In this document: piece by piece, positions 7,905-18,170 of the stretch
Layout: every line of letters begins with the position of its first letter
Position numbering within the stretch: position 1 is the first letter of the stretch
Source: Bacteroidota bacterium
GTDB taxonomy: Bacteria; Bacteroidota; Bacteroidia; Flavobacteriales_E; Vicingaceae
Reading direction: 5' to 3'
Assembly (NCBI GenBank): GCA_013112545.1
Contig: JABFGJ010000001.1
Span: forward strand, 310,001 to 374,000
Length of the DNA stretch: 64,000 bases
Program-made: the position numbers and the translations under genes
The notes under the pieces: generated by a model
What the model was told of the DNA's origin: nothing
Seen by the model: only the letters and a program-made list of their open reading frames with translations
The model's database searches: none

Positions 7905-9701
7905 TTAATCATCCAGCTTCAAAACAGCCATGAATGCGTTTTGTGGAACTTCTACGTTTCCAATTTGGCGCATTCTTTTCTTTCCTTTTTTCTGCTTTTC
8001 AAGTAATTTACGTTTCCGTGAGATATCTCCCCCATAACATTTGGCAGTTACATCTTTTCGCAGTGCTTTTACATTTTCACGAGCAATAATCTTAGCTCCA
8101 ATTGCTGCTTGGATTGCAATTTCAAATTGTTGCCTTGGAATTAGCTCCCTTAATTTCAAGCAAATTCGCTTTCCTAAATCATAGGCTTTATCTTTATGGA
8201 TCAATGCAGAAAGTGCATCTACTTGATCGCCATTTAATAATAAATCCATTTTCACAAGCTTAGATTCTTTATACCCTATTGGATGATAATCAAAAGAGGC
8301 GTATCCACGAGAAATAGTTTTTAATTTATCGTAAAAATCAAATACAATTTCTGCTAATGGCATATGAAAAACCAATTCCACTCGATCAGTTGTTAAATAA
8401 ATTTGGTTTAGAAGCTCTCCTCTTTTTTCAATACACAAATTCATAATCGAGCCAACATAATCCGATTTAGTGATAATTTGCGCTTTGATGTATGGTTCTT
8501 CTACCTTATTTAAAATGGTAACCTCAGGTAAATCTGAAGGATTATTAATTAAAATTGGCACATCTGGAGTTTTATTCAAATAGGCATAATATGACACGTT
8601 AGGCACTGTCGTAATCACAGTCATGTCAAATTCACGTTCCAATCGTTCTTGAATAATTTCCATGTGAAGCATCCCCAAAAATCCACAACGAAAACCAAAA
8701 CCTAAAGCGGCAGAAGATTCAGGCTCAAAAGTCAATGAAGCATCGTTTAATTGCAATTTCTCCATGGCCTCTCTAAGCTCTTCATACTCTTCAGTGTCAA
8801 CTGGGTAGATTCCTGCAAAAACCATTGGCTTTACTACTTCAAATCCTTGAATCGCTTCTTTACATGGATTCGCAACAGTAGTCAATGTATCACCCACTTT
8901 CACCTCTTTTGCAGATTTTATTCCTGAAATAATATAACCTACATCACCTGTTTTTACAGAATCTCTAGCTTCCTTTTTAAGTTTTAAAACACCAACCTCA
9001 TCGGCAAAATACTCTTTTCCGGTGTTGACAAATTTTACTTTTTCGCCTTTTTTAATTTCCCCATTTATAACTTTATAGTAGGCGAAAATTCCACGATAAG
9101 AATCAAAAACCGAATCAAAAACTAAAGCCTGAAGCGGAGCAGAAGGATCTCCAACTGGTGCAGGAATACGTTGCACTATCGCTTCTAAAATTTCAGCTAT
9201 GCCTTCTCCCGTTTTTCCACTAGCCGATAAGATATCTTCTCGATTGCATCCAATTAAATCTACAATTTGATCTTTAACTTCCTCGGGCATAGCGCTAGGC
9301 AGGTCAATTTTATTCAGCACAGGAATAATTTCTAAATCATGCTCCAAGGCTAAATACAAATTAGATATAGTTTGAGCTTGAATTCCCTGAGCTGCATCTA
9401 CAATTAATAAAGCTCCTTCACAAGCGGCAATAGACCGTGAAACCTCATAAGAAAAATCAACATGTCCAGGAGTATCAATTAGATTCAAAATGTGTGGAAT
9501 ACCCTCATGCATATATTTCATCTGAATTGCATGGCTTTTAATGGTAATGCCTCTTTCTCGCTCCAAATCCATATCATCTAAAGTTTGAGCTTGAAGCTCG
9601 CGCATTGTTATGGTAGCTGTTTTCTCTAGAAGCCTATCTGCAAGAGTACTCTTTCCGTGGTCAATGTGTGCAATGATGCAAAAGTTTCTGATGTTATCCA
9701 T
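7905..9701 (-). CDS. lepA: LepA, elongation factor 4
   Basis: Translational GTPase that acts on the ribosome (EF-4, back-translocase or initiation factor). The 598 aa contain the G1 motif AHIDHGKST near the N-terminus, the switch segment [13 protein letters not shown]3 DTPGHVDF and G4 NKIDLP. The LepA-specific C-terminal domain is present ([20 protein letters not shown]). Full length and intact. It is monocistronic, with a candidate -7 box TAATTTTG at 9721-9728 and the repeat array downstream. Function by homology is very secure. Confidence 0.96.
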   Translation of the reverse strand: MDNIRNFCIIAHIDHGKSTLADRLLEKTATITMRELQAQTLDDMDLERERGITIKSHAIQMKYMHEGIPHILNLIDTPGHVDFSYEVSRSIAACEGALLIVDAAQGIQAQTISNLYLALEHDLEIIPVLNKIDLPSAMPEEVKDQIVDLIGCNREDILSASGKTGEGIAEILEAIVQRIPAPVGDPSAPLQALVFDSVFDSYRGIFAYYKVINGEIKKGEKVKFVNTGKEYFADEVGVLKLKKEARDSVKTGDVGYIISGIKSAKEVKVGDTLTTVANPCKEAIQGFEVVKPMVFAGIYPVDTEEYEELREAMEKLQLNDASLTFEPESSAALGFGFRCGFLGMLHMEIIQERLEREFDMTVITTVPNVSYYAYLNKTPDVPILINNPSDLPEVTILNKVEEPYIKAQIITKSDYVGSIMNLCIEKRGELLNQIYLTTDRVELVFHMPLAEIVFDFYDKLKTISRGYASFDYHPIGYKESKLVKMDLLLNGDQVDALSALIHKDKAYDLGKRICLKLRELIPRQQFEIAIQAAIGAKIIARENVKALRKDVTAKCYGGDISRKRKLLEKQKKGKKRMRQIGNVEVPQNAFMAVLKLDD

Positions 9702-9720
9702 AGGTATTTTTTGAACTCGT

Positions 9721-9728
9721 CAAAATTA
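9721..9728 (-). promoter_or_regulatory. candidate -7 box for lepA
   Basis: TAATTTTG on the minus strand matches TAnnTTTG and ends 20 nt before the lepA ATG. No clear -33 element is seen. Confidence 0.4.
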
Positions 9729-9883
9729 AGTTTTAAATTTTCATTTTAATCTAGAAAATAAATGCAACCTATGTAGAAATATGCACGTCAATGTGTTTAA
9801 AATGCAAGAATTGTATTGTACAAAAAATAAAAAAAGTGTTTCTTTACATTCTTGCTCAAAAAATAAATTAATAAAGCACACAA

Positions 9884-12586
9884 ATGAAAAAGCTTTTACT
9901 ACTTACTACCTTATTTTGCCTCCTATTTGCTTTTACAGAAAAAGCTTCTGCCTCTCACGTGGCAGCAGGCCAAATTGATGTTATACACAACGATACCGGC
10001 TGGGTTCCCTGCCAATTCCCAGATAATTATATTGTTAATGCCCGTTTTTACAGAGAATGTACGGGAATCGATGCTCCTCAATCTTTACAATTAATAGTCG
10101 AGTCTACTTGCTATGGACCAACAACTTACACCTTGGACCCTTATTCTACTATCATCAATGGCGACACCATTGGCGGTGGTAAAGCACTTGTTAGTAATTG
10201 CATAACAGGTGATGGTTTGCCTTGTACGGAAGAATATATATACCGCTATTATAACCCCGATGGTACTTTTAATGTTCCATTGCCTGGCCCTTGTAAAGAT
10301 TGGTCTTTTTCTTGGGCTGTTAATGCAAGACCTGGGAATAACGAAAATGTAAATGGAGGTACTTTCTTTGTTGAAACAAAAATTGACAACAGTCGCCCTT
10401 GCGACACAATCGTAACTGGTGCTACAGGAATACCACCAAACGATACTTGCTTTAACACAACTAGCTATAATAACTCAGCTGTTTTTAACGACGATCGCCC
10501 AGTTGTTACCTTTTGTGTAGGCAAAAAATACAAATATTTTATTGGTGCAACTGATCCTGATGGCGATTCACTAGCTTATCGAATGATTAATCCACTTAGT
10601 GCTGCAGGAACTCCAGTTGGTTTTACAGCAGGTTATTCTCTAAATGATCCGCTACCTGTAGTAAATAGACCTGTGAGTTTTGATGCTAAAAATGGTATTA
10701 TGGAATTTATACCTTCTCAAGCCTTTACTGGTGCATTTGCTTATGTAGCTGAAGAGTGGCGAGATAGCTGCTATATAGATTCTGTTTTTGTAAATGGGGA
10801 CTCTGTTGCTATGATTAAAACCAAAAAAGTTTTGGTTGGAGAAACCGCTCGAGATACAAGACTTATTTTTGGTACAGATTGTATAACCAACCTTCCTACT
10901 TTTGGAAATGATCCAAAAGACCCTAACGCACCAGTTGACCCAAATGCTCCTCCAATCTTCTCAGATGATATTGTGATTAACTGCGCAACGAGAGAATTTA
11001 ACATTCGCATGAATGTTACTCTTCAATGTAGCACTCTAGAACCCTATGGGACAGATTTTAGGATCGTTTCTGGAACTCCGGAAAATCCCACAGGTATATT
11101 TGCAATCGACTCTGCCTGGGCTACTAATTGTAAACTAAATGAATTTACTAATTTCACAATCAGACTATTTAAACCCATTGGTCCCGGGGTTTATAAAATT
11201 TTCATCAAAACTGGTGATGATTTTAACACCCTACAAACAAAGTGTGGTATTAATGTTCCTGAGTTTACGACAATAAATTTAACAGTGGTTGATAACTTTA
11301 AGTTTAGTTTAAATTTTGATAGCATTATCACTTGCCGTCCTGCTAACCCAGCACCAATAGCAAAGGTTAATTTTGATGATGCAACTTTTTATTCTTGGTA
11401 TTATAAAGGAAACCCTATAGGTGGAGACAGCGCTCAGACTCAGGTGGTTGATTCAAATGGATTATGGACAGTAAAAGTAAATGTTGCTGGCTGTGAAGAT
11501 GAAGATGATTTTATTGTTGACATTACTCAAAACAGACCAGTAGTTGTTCCAAATTACTACTTATGCCCTGAAGAAATTGACACTTTAAGAATCAGAATGG
11601 ATACTGTTCCACAAGGAAGCAATCATACTTTTTCTTGGTTTAATGATAAAACAGGAACTTTTGAAATAGTAAGTACTCAATCTATTTTAAACGCTAGTAG
11701 TTTTGGCCGAGGAGGAAGGTTTATCTCAAATATCACATTAAATAATATTTGTGTAACAGCTGACACATTTGAAATAAGAGCAAACCCCGTATTTGTTGAA
11801 TTAGGAAAAGACTCTGTAATATGTTCTGGGGATGAGTATTGGTTGTACAATAAAAAGCTACCAACCTACAAGAAGCCAGAAGAATATAAATATCAATGGT
11901 ATATTAATGGTTTCGAAGAGTTCGGAGCAACTAATGACTCTTTATATATTTCCAGACAAGGATGGTATAGATTAGATGTAACAAAAAGAGGAATTTGTTT
12001 TGCAAGCGACTCTGTTTACATTACTGTAGCTGATACACTTGCCCAACCCAAACCAGTATGTTCAAAAATCACATTTAAAAATGGACAAATACAACAATTG
12101 TTCTATTGGGATGCGATACCTGGTGCCGACGGCTATGAAGTACAAGAAATCAAACCAAATGGTGAAAGAACTGACTGGATTCCAGCTAACGATTTGTGGG
12201 GTTTACATCACCTTGCTTTTGGCGCTCAAAAAACATTAATTGTTAGAGCAGTGAATATAGAAGTGAACGATGATGCTAGCTGTAAGTATAGTAAAATAGG
12301 TGGAGCTGAGGCTTGTGAGGTTGTTGTAAAAAGCACTAACGTATTTACTCCGAATGGAGACGGTGTAAACGACTTCTTGTCTTTTGATTTAATTGAAGTA
12401 TATCCTGGAAGTAAATTGCAAGTTTTTAATAGGTGGGGTAAACTAATTTTTGAAGATGCAAATTATCATAACGATTGGAATGGAGATGATGCAAAAGAGG
12501 GCACTTATTTCTATATCTTAGACATCAACGACCCAACACAAGGAATATTAAAAGGAACGGTTACACTTATTCGAGGAGGTAAATAA
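9884..12586 (+). CDS. secreted protein with T9SS type B C-terminal domain
   Basis: A 900-aa cell-surface or secreted protein. It has a signal peptide (MKKLLLL to about residue 24, ending ASASH), a Cys-containing N-terminal region, a PDGDSLAY module (about 220-300), and several beta-rich repeats with spaced cysteines, probably Ig- or PKD-like. It ends in a classic gliding-motility-associated (CHU_C/type B) domain: VFTPNGDGVNDFLSF, then LQVFNRWGKLIFE, EGTYFYIL and the end KGTVTLIRGGK. Type B domains direct export through T9SS, usually with a PorP/SprF-family helper. Its N-terminal module resembles that of the 886-aa protein at 14238-16898, so the two are distant paralogues. The job of the mature protein is unknown; adhesion is the usual guess. 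It is a single-gene unit with a strong terminator. Confidence 0.88.
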   Translation: MKKLLLLTTLFCLLFAFTEKASASHVAAGQIDVIHNDTGWVPCQFPDNYIVNARFYRECTGIDAPQSLQLIVESTCYGPTTYTLDPYSTIINGDTIGGGKALVSNCITGDGLPCTEEYIYRYYNPDGTFNVPLPGPCKDWSFSWAVNARPGNNENVNGGTFFVETKIDNSRPCDTIVTGATGIPPNDTCFNTTSYNNSAVFNDDRPVVTFCVGKKYKYFIGATDPDGDSLAYRMINPLSAAGTPVGFTAGYSLNDPLPVVNRPVSFDAKNGIMEFIPSQAFTGAFAYVAEEWRDSCYIDSVFVNGDSVAMIKTKKVLVGETARDTRLIFGTDCITNLPTFGNDPKDPNAPVDPNAPPIFSDDIVINCATREFNIRMNVTLQCSTLEPYGTDFRIVSGTPENPTGIFAIDSAWATNCKLNEFTNFTIRLFKPIGPGVYKIFIKTGDDFNTLQTKCGINVPEFTTINLTVVDNFKFSLNFDSIITCRPANPAPIAKVNFDDATFYSWYYKGNPIGGDSAQTQVVDSNGLWTVKVNVAGCEDEDDFIVDITQNRPVVVPNYYLCPEEIDTLRIRMDTVPQGSNHTFSWFNDKTGTFEIVSTQSILNASSFGRGGRFISNITLNNICVTADTFEIRANPVFVELGKDSVICSGDEYWLYNKKLPTYKKPEEYKYQWYINGFEEFGATNDSLYISRQGWYRLDVTKRGICFASDSVYITVADTLAQPKPVCSKITFKNGQIQQLFYWDAIPGADGYEVQEIKPNGERTDWIPANDLWGLHHLAFGAQKTLIVRAVNIEVNDDASCKYSKIGGAEACEVVVKSTNVFTPNGDGVNDFLSFDLIEVYPGSKLQVFNRWGKLIFEDANYHNDWNGDDAKEGTYFYILDINDPTQGILKGTVTLIRGGK

Positions 12587-12645
12587 TATTATTTTTCAAT
12601 TTGATACTCCGTTTAATCTCTATATAAAAGAGAATTACTCCTTAT

Positions 12646-12679
12646 ACAAAAGCTTCGCTTTAAAAAGCGAAGCTTTTGT
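12646..12679 (+). terminator. terminator overlapping the metF promoter
   Basis: ACAAAAGCTTCGCTTT and AAAGCGAAGCTTTTGT form a near-perfect stem around an AA loop. It lies 60 nt after the stop of the T9SS cargo gene. Its last base is the first base of the TATATTTG -7 box of metF. Confidence 0.85.
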
Positions 12680-12686
12680 ATATTTG
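12679..12686 (+). promoter_or_regulatory. candidate -7 box for metF
   Basis: TATATTTG matches TAnnTTTG and lies 20 nt before the metF ATG. The region where a -33 element would fall is occupied by the right arm of the preceding terminator hairpin. Confidence 0.5.
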
Positions 12687-12706
12687 CCCAATTTTAAACC
12701 CACACT

Positions 12707-13657
12707 ATGGTGCTTGACAAGCTAAAGAATAATAAAAACACATTGTTTTCTTTTGAAATACTACCTCCCCTAAAGGGTAAAAGCATACAGTCTATTTATG
12801 ATGGAATAGACCCTCTAATTGAGTTTAATCCTGCTTTTGTAAATGTGACATACCATAGAGAGGAGTTTGTTTATAAGAAACGTGAAAAAGGATATCTTGA
12901 AAAAATATCTATCAAAAAAAGACCTGGTACCGTTGGAATTTGTGCAGCCATTCAAAACAAATATGATTTAGAAGCGATTCCACATTTAATATGTGGAGGT
13001 TTTACAAAAGAAGAGACAGAAAATGCTCTAATTGATCTAAATTTTTTAGGAATCAACAATGTTTTAGCTTTAAGAGGTGATCCCATAAAGACAGAACCAC
13101 ATTTTATTCCTGAGCCAGGAGGCAATAAATACGCTGTTGACTTAGTAAAGCAAATTGTTGAGCTAAATCACGGAAAATATATGGATGAAAATTTAGAGCA
13201 TGCTAGTCCAACTAATTTTTCAATTGGCGTGGCTGGTTATCCTGAAAAACATTTTGAGGCTCCAAACATGAAAGCCGACATCAAACGCTTGAAAGAAAAA
13301 ATAGATGCTGGTGCTGATTATATCGTTACCCAATTATTCTACGACAATCAGAAGTTTTTCAAATTTGTAGAGATTTGTCGTAAAGAAGGAATCAATGTCC
13401 CTATAATTCCAGGCATTAAACCAATAGAAAACTTAAGACACATCAGCTTTTTGCCAAAGTTTTTTAACATAGATTTACCAACCGACTTAACCGACGAATT
13501 AGATAAGTGTCAAACCAATGAAGCTGTGTTTGAGGTGGGAACCGCTTGGGCAAAGCAACAATCTAAAGAATTGATTGAATTTGGAGCCCCTTGTATTCAC
13601 TATTATACCATGGGGAAATCTAAAGCTGTAAAGAAGATCGCAAGCCAGATTTTTTAA
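12707..13657 (+). CDS. metF: MetF, methylenetetrahydrofolate reductase
   Basis: FAD-dependent enzyme that reduces 5,10-methylene-THF to 5-methyl-THF for methionine synthesis. It begins with the family's FSFEILPPLKGKSI, followed by NVTYHRE, GFTKEETENALIDLNFLGI, the NVLALRGDP segment, and ADYIVTQLFYDNQKFF near residue 200. The TIM-barrel length of 316 aa is normal. The TAA overlaps the stop of the convergent riboflavin synthase gene by 3 nt with no hairpin between them, so the two transcripts must run into each other. No SAM riboswitch fits in the very short leader. Confidence 0.95.
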   Translation: MVLDKLKNNKNTLFSFEILPPLKGKSIQSIYDGIDPLIEFNPAFVNVTYHREEFVYKKREKGYLEKISIKKRPGTVGICAAIQNKYDLEAIPHLICGGFTKEETENALIDLNFLGINNVLALRGDPIKTEPHFIPEPGGNKYAVDLVKQIVELNHGKYMDENLEHASPTNFSIGVAGYPEKHFEAPNMKADIKRLKEKIDAGADYIVTQLFYDNQKFFKFVEICRKEGINVPIIPGIKPIENLRHISFLPKFFNIDLPTDLTDELDKCQTNEAVFEVGTAWAKQQSKELIEFGAPCIHYYTMGKSKAVKKIASQIF

Positions 13658-14238
13658 GCACTTTGGTGTAAACGCTGAACATATTTGCCAATAATATCAA
13701 ATTCTATATTTACTGAATCATCAATTGTCATTTGATGAAATGTTGTGTGTTCGTAAGTATAAGGAATAATGGCTACTGAAAAACAAGAATCGCTTACATT
13801 AAAAGCGGTTAAACTAACCCCATTGATGCAAATAGAGCCTTTTTCAACTATCAATTTGGATGGTTCGTAAAGTTCAAAATCAAACTGCCAACTCCCATTT
13901 TGATTCTGAATATCTTTTACTTTCGCTTTGCAATCTACATGGCCTTGAACGATATGGCCATCTAGTCGAGCGTTAAGAACCATGCAACGTTCGAGATTTA
14001 CTTTGTGCCCAATCTTTACAGTTGTTAAATTTGACTTTTGCAAGGTTTCTTGTACAGCAACAACATCGTGAGTGTTTTCTATAGTTGATACTACCGTTAA
14101 ACAAACCCCGTTGTGTGCCACACTCTGATCTACTTTTAATTCTGAGCTAATTGAAGATTTTATTTTGAATCTAATATTCGATGCTTCTTCTTTTATTCCA
14201 ACTACTTCTCCGAGTGTTTCAATTATACCAGTAAACAT
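13654..14238 (-). CDS. ribE: riboflavin synthase, alpha subunit
   Basis: Catalyses the dismutation of two 6,7-dimethyl-8-ribityllumazine molecules to riboflavin. The 194 aa are two lumazine-binding domains in tandem: MFTGIIETLGEV with AHNGVCLTVV in the first half, and DGHIVQGHVDC with ICINGVSLTAF in the second. Length and start are canonical. Its ATG shares its A with the TAA stop of the upstream 886-aa T9SS cargo gene (TAATG), so translation is probably coupled. It is the last gene of a mqnC - cargo - ribE operon. The gene is called ribE or ribC depending on species convention. Confidence 0.94.
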   Translation of the reverse strand: MFTGIIETLGEVVGIKEEASNIRFKIKSSISSELKVDQSVAHNGVCLTVVSTIENTHDVVAVQETLQKSNLTTVKIGHKVNLERCMVLNARLDGHIVQGHVDCKAKVKDIQNQNGSWQFDFELYEPSKLIVEKGSICINGVSLTAFNVSDSCFSVAIIPYTYEHTTFHQMTIDDSVNIEFDIIGKYVQRLHQSA

Positions 14239-16898
14239 TATTTAAAATCATTTTCGTGACTGTCTATAACAGTCACCGTTCCTTTAATTATTCTTGGCTT
14301 TATGCCATCTAAACTCAATTCATTTACAATACAATGATAAAAATATACTCCAGATTTTACATTAACCTCTTTGTATCCAACAAGATCACGACTGTCGGAA
14401 GTTGTATTGTTTATGTATTGATGCGATCCATCCCACAAAATTTCAGGATTGTTTGTTTTAAAGACTACCTCTCCCCAGCGATTGTAAATAGTCATATCAA
14501 TAGACTTCACATACCTGTATTTTGGATTTTCAATAGGTACAAATAAGTCATTGACGTCGTCTCCGTTTGGTGTAAACACATTGGGTAGTTCATAGATCGG
14601 ACAGTAATCTAAACAGACTCTGTTGCTAGTGATGCTTTCATTGCCAGCTGAATCTATAGCAAGCACTTGATAACAACCAGCAATTGAATTTAAGTTTTTA
14701 GTTAAAGTCGTATTGTTTTCTCCAATTAATGTTTCTAGCAATTCAAAAGCACCATCTTTCGTTACGGATTTATATACCTTATACCCTATAACATCTTGAC
14801 TTTGCGAGCAAGTTAAATTTGGATTGTTCCAACTTATGGTTAAACTATTAAAATTGCAATCTCCAGTAATCTGAAATACTGGTTGGCAAGGGGGTTCTTC
14901 ATCAATTGGTATTGCACATACACGTTGCGACTTATTTACTATTGGGTTTTTAACGTGCACTAAATTATATGCTCCTATTGATTTGACATAATAACAGTAT
15001 TCAGTCCCGTTCTTTAGGTTTTTATCTGTGAATTCCGCTTCTGAAACAATAGCAATGGAATCAAATAGTCCTGTGATTTTATTTTCGCGATAAACAATAA
15101 ACGAATCGTTTTGCCATGGAAAATTATTATTCCAAGTTAGTATAACTTGATTGTCTATGCCTTCTGTTTTTAAGAACACAGATGGAGATAGGGCTGTACT
15201 ACCAGCTAATGTTCTTCCTAATCCATAACTATATAATTCTATTAAAAAAGTATGTTGTTTTTCTTTTGTATTGTAATTATTTAGAATGAGACTGGTATCG
15301 TTTATGGAATTTGTCGAATCAATAAGTCGCTTTTGTCCATTCTCTTCAATATGGTAAATCAAATATTTATAAGGACTAGGAAAAGATATAACATCTATAG
15401 TGTCTGGTGGCGACCAAGCTAAATCAATACTTCCAATTAAGTTATCCGTTGACTCAATAGAAACTTTAGTAATAATAGGAACTACTTTTTCAATAGAGGC
15501 GCATGTTTCAGCAGAAGCATAACCTTCGTAATTATCATTAAAAACAGCAGTAATCAAATAGCAATATTTTTGTCCTGGTACAATTTCTTCTTCGTCCAAA
15601 TATGAAGTACTCGATATTGGCGCTAAATGGTTTAAAAATGTATATCCTGCAAATTCTGGCACACCAATTTGACAAGCTGAAGGCACAAATCCAGAAGAAT
15701 CTTTGCGTTTATAAATGCGATATCCAATTGCATTATTACAATTTGATATATCCCAAGTTAAGGCTATGGCTTTGCCTTGTTTTGTTGCTTTAAAATTCTG
15801 AATAGCTGGCCCTACAACTTTAATCTCTGTATTTTCAAAGCTTGATAAGTTGGTTGAACCTCGATCAAGTCCATTATCAATTGCTTTTATGCTCGATTTA
15901 TAACTTTCAGGTCTAATGTTGTCACAGATAGTATTCCAAATAATACTTGCAAAGGCGGGGTTAGAAACTGAGCCATAATTTACTACAGCTGGATTGGGAA
16001 GATTATTTCCAAACAACTCACCAGTTAAATTAAGGCTAATTACATCACTCGGGTCTTGGTCAAAGCTTTGAATTGGGACAGTAATAGTTTTTCCAGCCTC
16101 GATACAGTTTTCTCGATTTACCAAAATACTTGGAGGATTATTATTACAACCTGGGTAAACAACAATTTGTAAATCTCTTAAAATCTTACCTATGAGCACC
16201 CCATTTCGATACTCTTTTATGATGATGGCTATGTTGAATATTCCGATTTCGGTAGGGTTTTCCCAAATTAAATCTCCAGTAATGGCATTAACATAAATAC
16301 GATTACTAGCAGGTGGGAAAACATAGCCAGGGGCTATATTGCCAGCTAATCCCAAGCTTTGTGAAATTTCATAAGCCAAACTATCTCCATCGGGGTCAAC
16401 TGCACCCGGATTATGAATAAAGGTTTGCCCTAAGCAGGCATCATCTATTGGGTCGTTTAATAATACAGGTGAATCATTATAAATGCCACTAAATGGAAAA
16501 ATCTTTAAAAGGCTTTCAACATAAAAAGGAACAGTAGAAGAGTTTTCAATGTTGTCAACCCCTCCATTTCTATTGGGGTCAGTAACACTTATATTATAGG
16601 TTCCAGGACCAGGAAAAGTATGCTCTGCTTTCCACTGCCTTTTTTTAATTAAACCTGGTATAACATCAACTTGATTTGAAACAACTAAAGAATCTAAACC
16701 TGTGTTATCTCCCCAATTAATTTCAATTTCTTTTCGAGCAATTGCATTACTGTTAGGATCAGCAAATATGGTTACTGTAATTTCATATCGCAGGCCAAAT
16801 AAGTGCTTATAGGTAATTTCTCCAGCTCGGTTATGCGTTGCATGAATTAGCAAAGCATTCATAAAAACAAAACCAAAAAGGAGCAGTCTTTTCACCAT
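14238..16898 (-). CDS. secreted FN3-rich protein with T9SS type B domain
   Basis: An 886-aa surface or secreted protein. A signal peptide ends near HATHNRAG (about residue 21). It is followed by a PKD-like part (about 25-130), a PDGDSLAYEIS module (about 165-250) and several fibronectin-III-like repeats (about 370-770), seen as recurring YRIYKRKD, YLIYHIEE, FIVYREN and YKVYKSV strands and YCYLI-type partners. The C-terminal gliding-motility (type B) domain has ELPNVFTPNGDDVNDLF, MTIYNRWGEVVFKT and SGVYFYHCIV. The N-terminal half resembles the 900-aa cargo at 9884-12586. It is oddly placed inside a vitamin-synthesis operon: it starts 9 nt after mqnC and its stop overlaps the ribE start. The role is unknown; adhesion or matrix is likely. 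Confidence 0.87.
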   Translation of the reverse strand: MVKRLLLFGFVFMNALLIHATHNRAGEITYKHLFGLRYEITVTIFADPNSNAIARKEIEINWGDNTGLDSLVVSNQVDVIPGLIKKRQWKAEHTFPGPGTYNISVTDPNRNGGVDNIENSSTVPFYVESLLKIFPFSGIYNDSPVLLNDPIDDACLGQTFIHNPGAVDPDGDSLAYEISQSLGLAGNIAPGYVFPPASNRIYVNAITGDLIWENPTEIGIFNIAIIIKEYRNGVLIGKILRDLQIVVYPGCNNNPPSILVNRENCIEAGKTITVPIQSFDQDPSDVISLNLTGELFGNNLPNPAVVNYGSVSNPAFASIIWNTICDNIRPESYKSSIKAIDNGLDRGSTNLSSFENTEIKVVGPAIQNFKATKQGKAIALTWDISNCNNAIGYRIYKRKDSSGFVPSACQIGVPEFAGYTFLNHLAPISSTSYLDEEEIVPGQKYCYLITAVFNDNYEGYASAETCASIEKVVPIITKVSIESTDNLIGSIDLAWSPPDTIDVISFPSPYKYLIYHIEENGQKRLIDSTNSINDTSLILNNYNTKEKQHTFLIELYSYGLGRTLAGSTALSPSVFLKTEGIDNQVILTWNNNFPWQNDSFIVYRENKITGLFDSIAIVSEAEFTDKNLKNGTEYCYYVKSIGAYNLVHVKNPIVNKSQRVCAIPIDEEPPCQPVFQITGDCNFNSLTISWNNPNLTCSQSQDVIGYKVYKSVTKDGAFELLETLIGENNTTLTKNLNSIAGCYQVLAIDSAGNESITSNRVCLDYCPIYELPNVFTPNGDDVNDLFVPIENPKYRYVKSIDMTIYNRWGEVVFKTNNPEILWDGSHQYINNTTSDSRDLVGYKEVNVKSGVYFYHCIVNELSLDGIKPRIIKGTVTVIDSHENDFK

Positions 16899-16907
16899 TA
16901 ATAGACG

Positions 16908-18032
16908 TTAATAAGTAATTACTTGTTGCTCAAGCCCCACAGGTAAAGCTCTATTTTCATATTGCTGGGTTCTTAATTGCGGTTTAAATCCAGCTTCAAT
17001 AATTGCATCTTGAATTCCATTTGCAGTAAATCGATGAGGAGCTCCAGCAACAGAAACTACATTCTCTTCGATCATGATAGAACCCATATCATTTGCCCCA
17101 GAATGCAAGCATATTTGAGCCACTTCTTTGCCAACTGTCAGCCAGCTAGCTTGTATATTTTCTACATTAGGCAACATAATTCTAGACAGTGCTATCATTC
17201 GAATGTATTCGTCGGCACTAACATTATTGCTAACTCCTTTTACCCTTTTTAGCAAAGTACCATCATCTTGAAATGGCCAAGGAATAAAAGCCAGAAAACC
17301 TTTAGACTCTTTTGGTTTTTCTGCCTGAACTTCTCTTAACCAAACTAAATGTTCGAATCGCTCTTCTATGGTTTCTATGTGACCAAACATCATGGTAGCA
17401 GAAGTGGTAATGTTTAATTGATGAGCAGCCCTCATAACATCCAACCATTCTTTTCCAGTACATTTTCCTTTAGAAATTAATCTTCTTACACGGTCGTTTA
17501 AAATTTCTGCGCCAGCGCCTGGCAAAGAATCCAATCCAGAATCTTTTAACACCGATAGGACTTCAGTATGTGATTTTCCAGCAAGCTTCGCAATGTGAGC
17601 AATTTCTGGTGGACCTAAAGCATGTAATTTCAGAGTAGGGTATAACTTTTTTAATTCTCTAAATAAATTGGCATAATAATCTAAACCTAAATCAGGATGA
17701 TGACCTCCTTGTAAGAGCAATTGCTCCCCACCAAGTTTCATCATTTCATCAATTTTTTGCTTGTATTGTTCGATGCTTGTTATATAGGCTTCGTCATGGC
17801 CTGGAATTCTGAAAAAATTACAGAACTTACAATTTGCAATGCAAACATTGGTCGTGTTAGCATTTCGATCAATAATCCAAGTGACAACCTCATCCCCTTT
17901 TTTCTCTTTTTTTAACTGATTGGCAACAAATGCTAAATCAGCAGTTGCAGCGTGATGAAATAAAAAAATCCCCTCTTCTTGACTCAAAAAGTCTTTAGCT
18001 AATGCTTTGTTTAATAATTCTTCTATCTGCAT
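16908..18032 (-). CDS. mqnC: MqnC, cyclic dehypoxanthinyl futalosine synthase
   Basis: Radical-SAM enzyme of the futalosine pathway to menaquinone; it cyclises dehypoxanthine futalosine. The 374 aa show WIIDRNANTTNVC followed by the CxxxCxxC cluster motif (Cys64, Cys68, Cys71), LLQGGHHP and DSLPGAGAEIL, as in MqnC rather than MqnE. The presence of MqnC implies that this organism makes menaquinone by the futalosine route; the other mqn genes are not in the window. It heads the three-gene operon with a T9SS cargo gene and ribE. About 140 nt separate it from the divergent pdxA. Confidence 0.92.
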   Translation of the reverse strand: MQIEELLNKALAKDFLSQEEGIFLFHHAATADLAFVANQLKKEKKGDEVVTWIIDRNANTTNVCIANCKFCNFFRIPGHDEAYITSIEQYKQKIDEMMKLGGEQLLLQGGHHPDLGLDYYANLFRELKKLYPTLKLHALGPPEIAHIAKLAGKSHTEVLSVLKDSGLDSLPGAGAEILNDRVRRLISKGKCTGKEWLDVMRAAHQLNITTSATMMFGHIETIEERFEHLVWLREVQAEKPKESKGFLAFIPWPFQDDGTLLKRVKGVSNNVSADEYIRMIALSRIMLPNVENIQASWLTVGKEVAQICLHSGANDMGSIMIEENVVSVAGAPHRFTANGIQDAIIEAGFKPQLRTQQYENRALPVGLEQQVITY

Positions 18033-18170
18033 TAATTTCTATTTTCTTGATAACTATTTAAAACCCTATTAATTGTATTAGATTTGTGACCGTTAAAATT
18101 ACGCAATATTGATGCATCAATAAGGTGTATTCTAACAAATGTATTTGAAAGAAGTTTATATTTAAAAACG

